Shown here in pieces: positions 21,820-32,491 of a DNA stretch of 64,000 nucleotides. Numbering within the stretch: the first letter of the stretch is position 1; the number at the start of each line of letters is the position of its first letter. The DNA is taken from NCBI GenBank assembly GCA_034509735.1, contig JACGWO010000003.1:4216001-4280000 (forward strand). Direction: 5' to 3'. The notes under the pieces are model-generated. The model made no database searches. It was not told the origin of the DNA and saw only the letters and a list, made by a program, of their open reading frames with translations. The stretch comes from Sesamum alatum (Eukaryota; Streptophyta; Magnoliopsida; Lamiales; Pedaliaceae). The position numbers and the translations under genes are program-made.

Positions 21820-23130
21820 TTTATATTAAAAATTTGGAACGATTGTATTTTGTCCCGACCATTCCTAAGCCCGTTCGCAATAAAAAATACAACATCGTTT
21901 TGACGTTTAATCGACGCCGTCTTAGTATCTTGTACTGATATGAACTTACTAGGAACGGTCATGTAATAGTCAAAGTGTTACTATTACCGTTCCTAAATAG
22001 AAAATGGTGTCCTTTGATATTTAATCAACATCGTTTTTGTACCTTGTACTGATAATGAACTTACTAGGAATGATCATGTAATAGCGAATGTGTTACTAGT
22101 ACCGTTCCTAAATAAAAAAATGGCGTCGTTTTGATAGTCTGTAAATGATGACCGTTCCTATTTCCATTTGTGACCGTTCCTATATGTACTGCAAATATTA
22201 TTTGATACTCTTAGATAATAAATATATATTAAGAAAAACACGTTCCGAACACGTGTATGATCGAAGAAAGGTGTACAATTTGCCACTTAAAGAACTTGAA
22301 AATGTAAAGTCATTTTCAAAAAATAGACACCCATTCACAACGAGAAGTATATTTGTATAATTAAGTTTGTTAGTATTTCACAGATTGAACTAGCATCTTT
22401 TATTGTTGCACTGCATCGCCTAATCAGACCGTCAAAATTCAAAGCAGACCGTTAGATATGATTTAACCTACACAAGAATACATTATATGTAGTTTCCTTA
22501 AATTTCAGTCTGTAGATATGGAGATATCGTTCCCGGTCTGTATTCGTCATCATAAGAACCATTGCATCCTTCAATCCAACCATCTAATTGAAAATCAGAC
22601 TGGTAGATACGAAATCTTATATAATCTTGTATGTGTTCAAAAATAGTGTCGATCCGGCTCACGAATGTTGAGATATCATCTTAATTAGGTAAGATACATA
22701 ATATAGTAACACAATTTGGAGTGGTTCGAATATTGTAATATCATAGGAATGCTTACGCGTTATATATAGGAACGGTTCCCAACCACTTTTAATTAGGAAC
22801 GGTTGCTTATAAAACGACCGCTCCAAAATTTGATTTTCCCATTAATTATTCATTGGAAGCCAAAACCAAAAATTGGACCTTAATCTGGAAGGGCCACTAA
22901 ATTATTATGACCGTCCCTAATTCAAATTTGGAGCCTATTTTTCAGTAGGCGCCAAATTGAAAAATTATATATGTAATAGGAATGGTCGTGGAATACGTTG
23001 ACTGTTCCTAATTTAAATTTCCCTGAATTTTTTTTCTTTTGGCGCCTACTTGAAAAAAATTGTACCTGTAATAGGAACGGTCATTGGAATATGGTGACCG
23101 TTCCTAATTCAAATTTCCCTGAATTTTTTT
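21820..23130. repeat. Internal GGAACGGT motif arrays in CACTA-2
   Basis: Motifs like those at the ends occur inside the element. One pair of ~115-bp tandem units (about 21906-22010 and 22020-22124) shares ttgtactgat, gaacttactaggaa and ccgttcctaaat. Another pair of ~95-bp units (about 22973-23068 and 23069-23160) shares gtaataggaa, aatttccctgaattttt and ggcgcctacttgaaaaaa. They lie between the 3' end of the TNP2 gene and the AT-rich spacer. 22200-22740 in between shows no recognised feature. Confidence 0.75.
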
Positions 23131-23216
23131 CATTTGGCGCCTACTTGAAAAAAAATATTGTATAAAAAATTATAATTACTACAATAATGTTTAAAAGGTA
23201 ACTATGCACTGAATTA

Positions 23217-24480
23217 TCAATAAGTCTCTTCCTCGATCTCAGTTTCGTCAAAGCTATCTTCGTCATCTTGATTATCGGATTCACCATTTGGCGAGCACGA
23301 TGTACCTGCTCCATGTTGTGACGTGGACAGATCAACGACCAACTGTACTCGTGCTGGATCATGAAGTTCATAGGTTTGGTTGTCTGTACCAATATCCGGA
23401 GTAGGTACGACTTCATCCATCTGATAGGCGACCTCGGTCCATCATGAGTCATCAATTACTCTTCGAGCCTTGATTTGGCAAATAGCTTTCCAGTCGACTT
23501 TGTCTCTCTTCATGCTCAGGTAATCTGCATAGTAGACTTGTACTGCTTGTTCCGCTAGTATGAATGGTTCATGCTTTTGGTAGAGCCTTTTCAAATTGAC
23601 ATCGACGATGTGATAACGAGGGTGTATCCAACGATAATTGAACAGTACAATGTGCATGTCTGGTATAAGTGGGTAATCTAACTGAATTATCTCTTCCAGT
23701 TTTCCATAGAAGTCAGAATCCGTGTCTGTATATGATGAGCTTTTGACACAAACACCAAATTCATTGTTGACTCCCGACATTGTGACGTTCAGTGTCCAAT
23801 TGAAGCCATTCATGAAGTAAAACAGGTACATCGGCACTTCTGCTCTAGGGTCCTAATAATGCAACTTCAATAATTCGTTATATGTGTGATTAATTCGGGT
23901 TTCACCTGCAATTCATCATATAACAATTGAAATAATTAATAACAAATTGAGTAGATAGTCATAATTAAAAGAAAGTGACACTTATACGACGCTTGAACCA
24001 ATCCTTGAATTGAGTTGCCAATAGTTGATCAATTACTGGGTCCTCCGAATGGTGTTGCTCATACAGTTCATTCAAGAATGACCTGTATCAAGAACAATAT
24101 ATAATTATAAATATACATGTTCAAACTGAAATGATCAAAGAGAGAGTTAAGTTTTTATAAAGAACTTACTCGTAATACGCGCAACTACTTCACAATTACA
24201 CAACACGTACGTCTCGATAACATGAAGTTTCTCACCACTCAGCCATCTCTTCTTTGAGGCTCCACTTGCTCGACCCGGGTGATTGAAAATGGACTGTACT
24301 ATTCGATCGTCATTGCTCGTGAGATCATCGTTCTGATCGGGTCTGTTTCGCTTGCAGAGAATGTGCAGTTCAAAGTAGTGAGAAGTTTAAAGCCCGATTT
24401 CTTCGACAATATAAGCCTCTACAATTGTCGCCTCGACGTGTGCTTTGTTTTTCACCTTCTTCTTCAAATTGCATAGAAAT
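23217..24480 (-). pseudogene. CACTA-2 TNP2 gene, C-terminal part
   Basis: Read on the minus strand from 24480: an exon with KKKVKNKAHVEATIVEAYIVEE and HYFELHILCKRN (colinear with the last exon-like piece of CACTA-1); an exon near 24090-24000 with FLNELYEQHHSEDPVIDQLL and FKDWFKRR; then 23837-23442 with a DUF4216-like domain (HIVLFNYRWIHPRYHIVDVN, EPFILAEQAVQVYYADYL) typical of the C-terminus of TNP2-type proteins; and an acidic tail ending DETEIEEETY at 23217. Frames change at least once between 23460 and 23420. CACTA-1 lacks this whole part. Confidence 0.85.
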
Positions 24481-24595
24481 CTATTCGTACGAGTATTTAT
24501 TAAAATTCCAATTAATTGCCACCGGAAAATAATATATATATTTAATAGTAAATTTTCTAGTGTAGTTAATTAGCTCTCAAATGGGTACATCCACC

Positions 24596-26493
24596 TGTAT
24601 TGCATGGGCCCCCCGACGCGCGCCTCATATGGAAGGTGAAGAATTAGGTGCTCTATTGAGTCGAAAAAATGAGGAAATATTTTCTCGAGGTTGCAAAAGA
24701 ATGACGGCTACACTGTCTTCCAATTCTTTTACCTTGTTCACATCTAGTGTGGTTGAGCATAGGATCTGGAATAGAAGGCTCACCTCCGTCAAGGCCCCCC
24801 ACACGTTCTCAGGAAGCATTTCACGGAAGGCAACCGAAATCAACTTCTGCATGAATACATGACAACATGGCTATTCTTGCCGTGCATCATTAGCTCCTCC
24901 ATGTCGACGCAGCGGGACAAGTTAGATGAAACCCATCAGGAAACTTAAGATAACGAATCCACTCATATATCTACTTCTTTTTTATCCTTCGTCAGTGTAT
25001 ATACCGCTTTGGGCATCACGTTCGGTCTCCTTTCGTCCACGTCAAGCTCCAGCCGATTACATATGATCTTGAGATCCTTCCGTGCATTCAGATTGTCCTT
25101 CGTTTTGCCTTTTTCTCCATCACAGTATTGAATATATTGTCAAACACATTCTTCTCAATGTGCATGACATCAAGATTGTGTCGTATCAGATGTGCCCCCC
25201 ATTATTCAAGCTCCCAGAATATGATTTTTTTCGTTCAATTATAGTCGACACCGTAGCCTTCTGGTTCACTCAACGGTTTTTCAACTGCAACACTAAATGC
25301 ATTAACACGGGTTCGGATCTGTTCTCCAGTCAGCCTCGGACGTGCAACCTTCCTCTCCATTCAATTTTTAGTGAAGGCTTTCTTGGTCTTACGATAAGGA
25401 TGGTCCGATGGGAGGAACTGTTTGTGGCAGTCAAAATAGCATGCCTTCCGATCGTGTTGTAAATAGAATTCCCGTGTGTCCTCCATACAAACTAGACACC
25501 CCATAACGCCGCGGTACTGCATCTAGAGACCATCCCATAAGTAGGAAGGTCGCTCACTGTCCACATCAATGCGGCCCGCATCATGTATGCCTGGTTTGTT
25601 GCAGTGTCGTGCATACGTACACCCACATGACATAAATTCTGCAACTCCTCGATCAACGGCTCCAGGTACACATTGATAAGACGTTTGGGATTCGATGGTC
25701 CAGGGATCACCAACTTGAGGAACCTATACTCAAACTTCATGCACATTCGCGGTGGGAGATTGTACGGTGTAAGTATCATGGGACAACATGAGTAATTTTA
25801 CCATACTGGCCGTGCGGTGCAAAACCATCCGTGCACAGCCCTAGTCTAACATTACGGGGCTCAACTGCAAAATCAGGATACGTCTGGTCAAAATGCTTTC
25901 AAGCCTCTGTATTGGACAGATGACACATGGATACCTCCTCCATCTGATGGCTCGCATGCCAAGTCATATACTCTGCAGTGGCTTCCGACGCATACAACCT
26001 CTGAAGTCGAGGGGTAAGCAGCAGTTACCTAAGAATGGCATACGAGGACTTCTTGCGTCTAGGATTTCTGTCCCTGGTGGGCTTGTACCTAGCTTCTCCA
26101 CAAAACATGCAATATTCCAACCCACTGGCACAAGCGATCATATGTATGCTCAGAAAAACCCCCGTCGGCCTTGATATTCACCAAAGAAGCAATTGATGTC
26201 AATTGAGAGGTAGTGTAGTCGTTCCACAATGGTTGGTCGGCAGCATGAACTACATAAAAAAACGGTCTGACAGGCCAAACACATAATTATAAGGCCCCCA
26301 ATCGTAATATGAACTAGAACCCACATCCAAAAGACAATATCGAGTACCATCATCAGTCAGTCCCTCCTGGTTATACGAAGTCCCGAAAGACGGCCCGATG
26401 ACATTAAATACCATCCTCTGCGCCTAATCCATCTGAGCCGCATCACTCTAATGCGAACTACCCTCCTCTTGAATGGGTGGCATTTGCTTCTGC
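24596..26493 (-). pseudogene. CACTA-2 TNP2 gene, transposase core
   Basis: Minus-strand homologue of 11240-13140. Recognisable pieces: the 25779-25492 frame (MILTPYNLPPRMCMKFEYRF ... EELQNLCHVGVRMHDTATNQ), the LCTDGF..HG catalytic segment near 25820, HNLDVMHIEKNVFDN near 25180-25135, and the DUF4218-like part at 24852-24600 that keeps the ~147 bp deleted in CACTA-1. Several indels and stops separate these. The reading is cut on its 5' side by the R3 solo LTR at 26494. Confidence 0.85.
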
Positions 26494-28947
26494 TGTTAGA
26501 ATAGGTGAATGTGAAGCCAATCTAATTACGCTAATGTAACCTATGTCTGAACAGTTTCGGTGTTTTAATAATTGTCATGAATAAGAAAGTGATATTCATT
26601 TGGCTCAATACTTTATTGTGTTCACTTACTGCTTTATATTAACTGTTCACTGCACAAGAAAAGCCTACAGACCGAAACGACATTCTGAGAAACTGGAATT
26701 GCGCATTAGATGGCAGTTCATGAAATCAGTTTCTGGGATCGGTCTAAAAACACTCCAAGTCAAGGAATCTCGAGATAGGGTATCAAGAATCCATGTGAGG
26801 CTTGCACTAAGTAATTGCAATCGCGTTTCATCGACAAGTGACGAGGCTCGTCCATGCAATGTTAGTGGGTCAGCCAATTGGGTGCCAACTGACTGAGGTG
26901 ACTCGTGGGAACCGTCATATGGAAGACCTTGAGTAGGGTCGGTCGGTATGACTTGTATTCCTGGTTCCATCTCTTGTCAGAAGGTTGATAGTAATATCTC
27001 ACTTTACTCTGAGACTCATCCCTAATAAATATGTGGCCACAGTAACTGAACAATGGGTAGGACCTTTGTGATGTTTAGTGTGGACGAGCCAATGCTTAAG
27101 TCAAGAATGGGTACCTACAGATCCATGCCCTAGACTCTAAGCTGTGAGATTGTAGATAGAAGGATAAACGTATTGAAGAGCCTAAATGTTCACGCCATAA
27201 ACATTCACCTATCTCTAGTGCCATGGATCGTTGCTAGACGGTCACCCATGGTGACGAACGAATTCCCTTCATGAGATGATTGGGGATTCGGCCAGGTCTA
27301 GTTGAGGGTGAACCTAAAGAGTCACACACAATCTGCCCATGACAAGGTACTTAATTTAGAATTAATTTAGGGAGGTTGAACAATTTAATTGGATTAAAAT
27401 TGGTTCTCTTTTCTTTCTTGGATTTTTGATTCCTTTAATTAGATTAAATGGAATTAATTAATAAATTAGATTTATTGGAATCAATAAAATGGACTTAAAA
27501 TAAATATTAATTATTTATTTAAAGCCCTATGGTCTATTTAAATAGGATTTTAATATTCCATAATTAATCCATCAAAGTGATGGACGGATGAGATCAAAGA
27601 AGAGAGATCAAAAGTCTGGATTAGTTTGACTAATCTAAGTCTAATTTGACTAGGACTTTGACTAGGTCAAAATCCTAGTCAGACGATGCTTCTTACAATT
27701 GAAGTTTTTATATACCCTATGGCTCATTTGGACTAACAGAAATGCAGCTATCTTCAAAAATTCGAGTATTAACCCTACCATAATTTGGAAAAATGCAAAC
27801 TTATTAGCAACAGAGATTTCTTCGGACTTACCTACCCCAAGGAGGGTTCTCCAATTTACCTGAAAATGGAATTCTCCTCCATCCACTTGGTTTAAAATGA
27901 ACATTGATGGATCTTCATTGGGGAACCCGGGTCCGGTGGCGTGCGGAGGAATTGTGAGGAACTCTGATGGGAATTTTATTTTTGCTTTCTCTGAATATGT
28001 GGTTCTTAACACAAATACAATTGCTGAATGCTAGGCACTAAGAACTGGAATGGATCAGGGATATCAAGGAACTCACCAGTAAGTTCAGTGTGGTGATGGC
28101 CGCCTTTTTGCTACCGTGAAGGAAACAGATGCGCTGATCTTTTAGCTCGAAACTCTGCTGCAGTAAAATCATCTTTGCAAGTCCATTTGTCTCCAGCCCA
28201 GTTCTTACCAGAACTAGTGGAAACTGATAAGTCCTCTTTGTGTATACGTCTCACGATGTCACCATGTATATTCAGTTTTGACTTGCTATAATAAATAAAA
28301 ATCCTTCCGGTTTATGTTTAAAAAAAAAATATAATTGGAGTTTGAAAAGGAATATGATTCCACTTTTATAAATACTCCTAGGATGAAACTTGAGAAGGAT
28401 GATCAATTAGTGAACACACACACACTAGGCTGGGCTCTCTGTCTCTCTCTCTCTCTCTCTCATCCCCACCCCTTTTCCTTCAAGAAAGCTCTAGTTCCTT
28501 GTTCATACAAGTGAACTTTAGGACGATTGATCAAGTTAATTAATAATGCTTGGTTGATCCGTTCTCCCTAAATATATATACACTTGGTTTTTCGCTAGCA
28601 CGGGGATCAAGAAACCGGATGAATTATGTGGACGATTTAGATGATTTCTACTATTGGAGTCTTGGTCGAAAAACGGGGAACAACGCATGTAACGGTTTGA
28701 AGACAAAACTACAACCGGGTAGGTTCCTTTTATTATGTCTTTGATTTTAAACCTATGGCCACCATGATTTGTATGCTTCGTTAATTCATGAGATACACCG
28801 AACACCCGGGAGGTTCAAGGGAACACCCATTGAACGTGTTATTTATGTTTATGTACAAGCATGTTTAAATTTCCTGTTTTATTTTATATCGCGCTTCCGC
28901 ATTCGCGTTCCTCCCGGGACAATCCACACGCCATTCTCTCTCTTTCA
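26494..28947 (+). mobile_element. R3-type copia solo LTR inserted in the CACTA-2 transposase gene
   Basis: Begins TGTTAGAATAGGTGAATG and ends ...ctctctttca, so TG...CA. It is flanked by TCTGC and GTTGC, a 5-bp duplication with two changes; removing LTR plus one copy restores the same length as the uninterrupted homologous site in CACTA-1. No PBS, internal region or second LTR follows, so it is a solo LTR left by LTR-LTR recombination. It carries the conserved hairpin block (27221-27251), a CT-rich run (28436-28461), and a LINE insertion (27708-28330). Confidence 0.85.
27708..28330 (+). mobile_element. 5'-truncated LINE fragment with RNase H-like domain and poly(A)
   Basis: On the plus strand the text WLIWTNRNAAIFKNSS is followed by FKMNIDGSSLGNPGPVACGG and IVRNSDGNFIFAFSEY, the RNase H-like (RVT_3) domain found at the 3' end of plant LINE ORF2 and relatives. 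Several in-frame stops and a gap follow, then CADLLARNSAAVKSSLQVH-like text and an A-tract at about 28319-28329. The flanks acaattgaagttt (27695-27707) and ataattggagttt (28331-28343) match at 11 of 13 positions, as expected for target-primed insertion. It is dead and lies wholly inside the R3 LTR. Confidence 0.78.
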
Positions 28948-29247
28948 GTTGCTGCACAGGGGGCGTGGTCAATTCATCAAAGTATTCCTGCACCCTCTCC
29001 TCACCATGTAGAGTCCAATTATAGTACTCCAACATAAACCCTTTCATACACAAGTCGAAATTTACCTCGTCCGGTATTTTGAACCGTTCGTTTTTGCACT
29101 TTCGGAAGGCACACTTAATCTTCTCCTTGTCCATATATGCACGCTGAGATTGGGCCCATTCTAGAAATGTTGTAACACCATCCTCAAACTCCAGCATCAC
29201 CCCAGCACGTATCGGGCATACATCCATCTCCTCAACTGTCTTAACAT
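28948..29247 (-). pseudogene. CACTA-2 TNP2 gene, N-terminal transposase-associated domain
   Basis: Minus strand from ATG at 29245-29247 (MLRQLRRWMYARY), with a frame shift near 29200, then MLEFEDGVTTFLEWAQSQRA, CAFRKCKNERFKIPDEVNFD and EYYNWTLHGEERVQEYF. This is the Cys-containing N-terminal domain of CACTA transposases. It keeps Gln where CACTA-1 has TAG in HGEERV-. It is separated from the core by the R3 solo LTR. Confidence 0.85.
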
Positions 29248-29494
29248 GAGTAGTCTTACGTACACAAGCAATTCAAAACAGTAACTAAATGACTGGAACA
29301 AATTATATAAATATATATATATATACTTAACCTTTATAGAATTTCAACTACTTACCTGAGCAAAGCACCTTCCAAGATCAATGCAAATTTGGCGCAGATT
29401 GTTGATATTTTCGATTTTACGTATAAAGGATCAAGAGAGGGACTTAGAACAAATGAGTTGGAGAGTAATAAGAACAATTAAAATGAAGGGGGAC

Positions 29495-29503
29495 ATATAT
29501 ATA
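29495..29503 (-). promoter_or_regulatory. Candidate TATA box of the CACTA-2 transposase gene
   Basis: Minus-strand TATATATA followed by gtccccctt, the same pair as at 10684 in CACTA-1, at a comparable distance (about 250 bp) from the start codon. Confidence 0.5.
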
Positions 29504-29509
29504 GAAAAA

Positions 29510-30124
29510 TATTGAAACGGGTATTGGAATATTATTTAGAACAGTAAACTAGCCGTTGAAATATAGTCGTTGCTCCATGGCTAGGAACGGTCGAACAGTG
29601 AAGTCACCGTTATAATATAACAGTTCGTGCATATTTGGAACGGTCTTCAGCACACATAATCGTTTATGTAAATGGACCATTCCTAATAGTAACATATTTT
29701 GGAACAATTTTTTGTACTAAACTTGATTTTCTGATTATCAATAATTTGGAATGGTCATTGTTCACTCAAGGCGTAAAAGGGTCTCATTTAGCACGATATA
29801 TTGTAACGGTCTCCAATGGGTTCCAAATCGACCCGGGTTGTGGAACACAGGTAGGAACGGTCACTTTTCCTGGTCAAATAACCGTTCCAATATACACATA
29901 TGTGTTCCAAATGGAATACCAAAATATATCCACTCCCTTTTTGGAACGGTAATGGGATTACATGCTGGCACAAAAATAGGAACGGTATAGCCGTTCCTAC
30001 ACGTTCTGACTCTGAATAATAGGAAAGTGATGTTAGCAACGGGTTACCATTCCACAACAGTTCCAATTACCGTTCCTATTTGGACCGATATTTGGAACGG
30101 TCATACTAAACCGTCCCAATAGCC
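29510..30124. repeat. CACTA-2 right subterminal motif array
   Basis: At least eight exact GGAACGGT/ACCGTTCC octamers plus variants (ggaatggt, ggaacaat) run up to the right terminus at 30125-30141. Confidence 0.82.
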
Positions 30125-30155
30125 GCATTTTTTTTGTACTGGATGTAATTTACCC

Positions 30156-30180
30156 ATATTATTATTATTATTATTATTAA

Positions 30181-30221
<41 letters not shown>

Positions 30222-30246
30222 TATTACTATTATTATTATTATTATT
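30156..30246 (+). repeat. (ATT)n tract of the copia-D 5' LTR, middle part
   Basis: Almost pure ATT repeats between the MITE end and element 1. It continues at 40113-40290. Together with 7762-7786 the 5' LTR has roughly 290 bp of ATT repeats, against about 26 bp in the 3' LTR. Confidence 0.85.
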
Positions 30247-32477
30247 TGTTAGAATAGGTGACCAGAAAGCCAATAGGTTTGGCGATTTGTAACCTATCTG
30301 ACAACTTGATGTGAATGTAATATTATTATGTGATGAATAAGATGAGTGTTCGTCACCAATGGTACCATCTTTGTTGCGCTCATCTTACATTTGTTAAAAT
30401 GGTGTTTAACTTATATCGCAACAAAGCCCACAGACCATGGATAACAACTCGTGCAGTTGGGCCACGCATTGGATGGTGGTCATGAAACCAACTGATTAAG
30501 AGTTGGGTCTGAAACGTTCCAAGTCGAGGACCTCGAGACAGGGCATCGAGAGTCCTATTGAGACTTGCGTCAAGAGTCGTGTTCATTGGATGAGTGTCCG
30601 TGTTTTCATCGGCGGCAGGCGTGGGACGCCTACACGATCTTGATGGGTTGGTCGACTGGGGTCGAGCCGACTGGACTGACTCGCGGGGATCATCATATGG
30701 AAGCCTTGGAGGCTTGGTCGGTATGATTGGATTCCCCGGTTCCGATAGTACGGGAGTAATCCTCAAACTTGAGGAATCATGGCAATCACGTGCACAGGAC
30801 GGCTGTATCTTGGATCTGGCGAGAGGTGATCATTCTGTAAGATGATCATTATAAGCCTTGTCCAGTGCAGTCGGAATGTGTAGCGAGGACGGTGGATTCC
30901 AAGAAGAGGATCCGTCCCCTGTCAGTATGTGACAGAGGTATCTCCTATGCACTCGGAGACACGTTCATGCTGTTTGAAGCTGTGGCCACAGTGTTTGGTC
31001 GAACAGGGAATGGTTTCCTGTGTCGACCCAATGAAGCATACGTGGTCTCGAGTATTAAGCATAGATGCCTAGTCAAGGATGGGAACCGACGCCCAATTCC
31101 ATACCCTAGACTAAGGCCGGGAGACGGTAGATGGAAGGATCGTACCCGTACGGAATCGGCGCCTAAATGTTCACGCCAATTCACCTAGTCTCTAGTGCCA
31201 TGGACCGTTGCTAGACGGCCACCCATGGTAACGGGCCCTTGTGGGACACGGGCCCAAGTCTAGCTGAGGGTGAACCTAAAGGGTCACACACAAATCACCG
31301 AGGAGATTGAGAGATCAACTTGGAGTCAATCTCGAAGGATAAAATAAGTAATTGGATTACTTAAGGGAAAGTCCATTGGATGGACGGGCCGATATTGTAT
31401 CGGGCTTTCATTTAATCGGTAAATTGGATTTTCGATTAAATATGGAAAGTTGAGATGTTGAGACGTTGGATCTTTTAATTGGATTAAAAGATCAACGGGA
31501 ATGATTTAAGTGGACATTAAATTGGATTTAATATTGGGTTCGTCATAATTGGATTACGATAAAACCCGGTCCGCTTAAATTATACCCGAGAGGAGAAATA
31601 ATTCCTAATTTGGAATAGGAAGAAGTTGGACTTCTTCCCTTAATTAAACATAGCCGACATGCTCCCTTGGAGGAAGCAAAATCAGCCATGTTTCATGCTA
31701 GGTGGTATGTTGACTTGTCTCTTTTGGAAAGAGACAAATCAACTCCAATCAAGCTCTTCCCTTTTGGTATGATTTGATCATACCATAAATTTTGGTAGGC
31801 TTGATTGAAGAATTGATGGTGATTGATTGGAATGAATCTAGACATCCTTGGATGAACCTAGACACATTCCAATAATCACATTAATTATGTATATATATTA
31901 GAATATACAACACCTAGCATAAGTGATTCATTATTCATCTTTTTTCTAGGAAAAAGAGAAGACAAAAATCCTCTCCTCTATCTCAATTTTCGTGCTCCCT
32001 CCCTCTCTTACACTTGTGTTCTTCACTTGATTTTGAATCAAGAAGAAGAACAAAGTAAGTTTAAGAGAACACTAATTCATAGTGTTCTTCTCTTAAACCG
32101 ATTCCTTCCTAAACCCGTTCTTTTCTAGCAAGAAGAACGTGTGTTTTTTCCGGTGTGGTGTGGATCACCTTTGGAGAATCCATACGTTTGGATTTCGTGA
32201 GCATTCCGGAGAAGGAACAACGCTAGTAGCCGGGAGCATACGCTAAACAATCAAAGGTAACGGTTTATTATGCTTTGATTGATTCCATTTATATATCTAT
32301 ACCCTATGTGTTTAAATATATGTTTTAATATTTACACATCCTACATCGAACGCCCGGTTGAGCACCCAAGGGTACACCCCTTGGGATTCGCGTATTTTGA
32401 ATTTGATTTAAATTTACGCACTTATCTCGCCTTTCTCGCTTCCGCTCGCGCTCCCGGGCGGATCCGCTTGTCCTTCA
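30247..32477 (+). repeat. Element 1 5' LTR
   Basis: TG...CA, 2231 bp, nearly identical to 37886-40112. It contains the conserved hairpin block (31198-31228), a TATA-like atatatatta near 31891, and a pyrimidine-rich stretch about 31970-32030 that may mark the start of R. Confidence 0.95.
31198..31228 (+). other. Conserved hairpin block of R1/R2/R3 LTRs
   Basis: 31 bp: CCATGG, a, CCGT, loop TGCTAG, ACGG, ccac, CCATGG. The two CCATGG arms and the CCGT/ACGG pair can form nested stems. Equivalent blocks are at 1163-1193, 4155-4185 (-), 27221-27251, 38835-38865, 50913-50943 (-) and 60429-60459, each preceded by a ctctagtg-like sequence. Confidence 0.7.
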
Positions 32478-32479
32478 AG

Positions 32480-32491
32480 TGGTATCAGAGC
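32480..32491 (+). other. Element 1 primer binding site, tRNA-iMet
   Basis: TGGTATCAGAGC two bases after the LTR end, the usual complement to the 3' end of initiator methionine tRNA in plant LTR retrotransposons. Confidence 0.95.

Larger units (their letters stand above)
8200..30141 (-). mobile_element. CACTA-2: En/Spm-type transposon, 3-bp TSD GAT, carrying nested elements
   Basis: Left terminus CACTAAAATAAAATGC at 8200-8215 and right terminus ending ...TTTGTACTG at 30141 are decayed versions of the CACTACAAAAAAATGC end of CACTA-1. The flanking trinucleotide GAT occurs at 8197-8199 and 30142-30144, a 3-bp target duplication typical of CACTA elements. Both ends carry many GGAACGGT/ACCGTTCC motifs. 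Genes run on the minus strand: TNP2-like (29247 to 23217) and Ptta/En_Spm-like (20253 to 18708), both broken. Insertions inside it are the hAT-like element 8314-17846 and an R3 solo LTR 26494-28947. Confidence 0.88.
7787..30155. mobile_element. Foldback MITE with ~90-bp terminal inverted repeats, split by CACTA-2
   Basis: Left end GGATAAACTACATC at 7787; the right end, read on the minus strand, is GGGTAAATTACATC ending at 30155. The inverted similarity runs on through TACCTCC, TGAGGTTTG, CATAATTA and AAATACCCC for about 90 bp. Without CACTA-2 and its duplicated GAT the element is about 424 bp. The 9 bp on the left (ttattatta) and right (atattatta) match at 8 of 9 positions, which would fit a Mutator-type 9-bp duplication, but the target is an ATT repeat so this is weak. 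No coding sequence. A related element is at 40643-40899. Confidence 0.75.

Noticed and set aside
21485..21962. Ser/Leu/Pro-rich minus-strand frames
   Set aside because: Read through a (GA)n microsatellite and GGT-rich DNA; not conserved in CACTA-1.
30594..31188. Frames in R1 LTRs (also at 38142-38825 and 50884-51278)
   Set aside because: Non-coding LTR sequence; frames are not kept between families and change by indels between the two LTRs of element 1.
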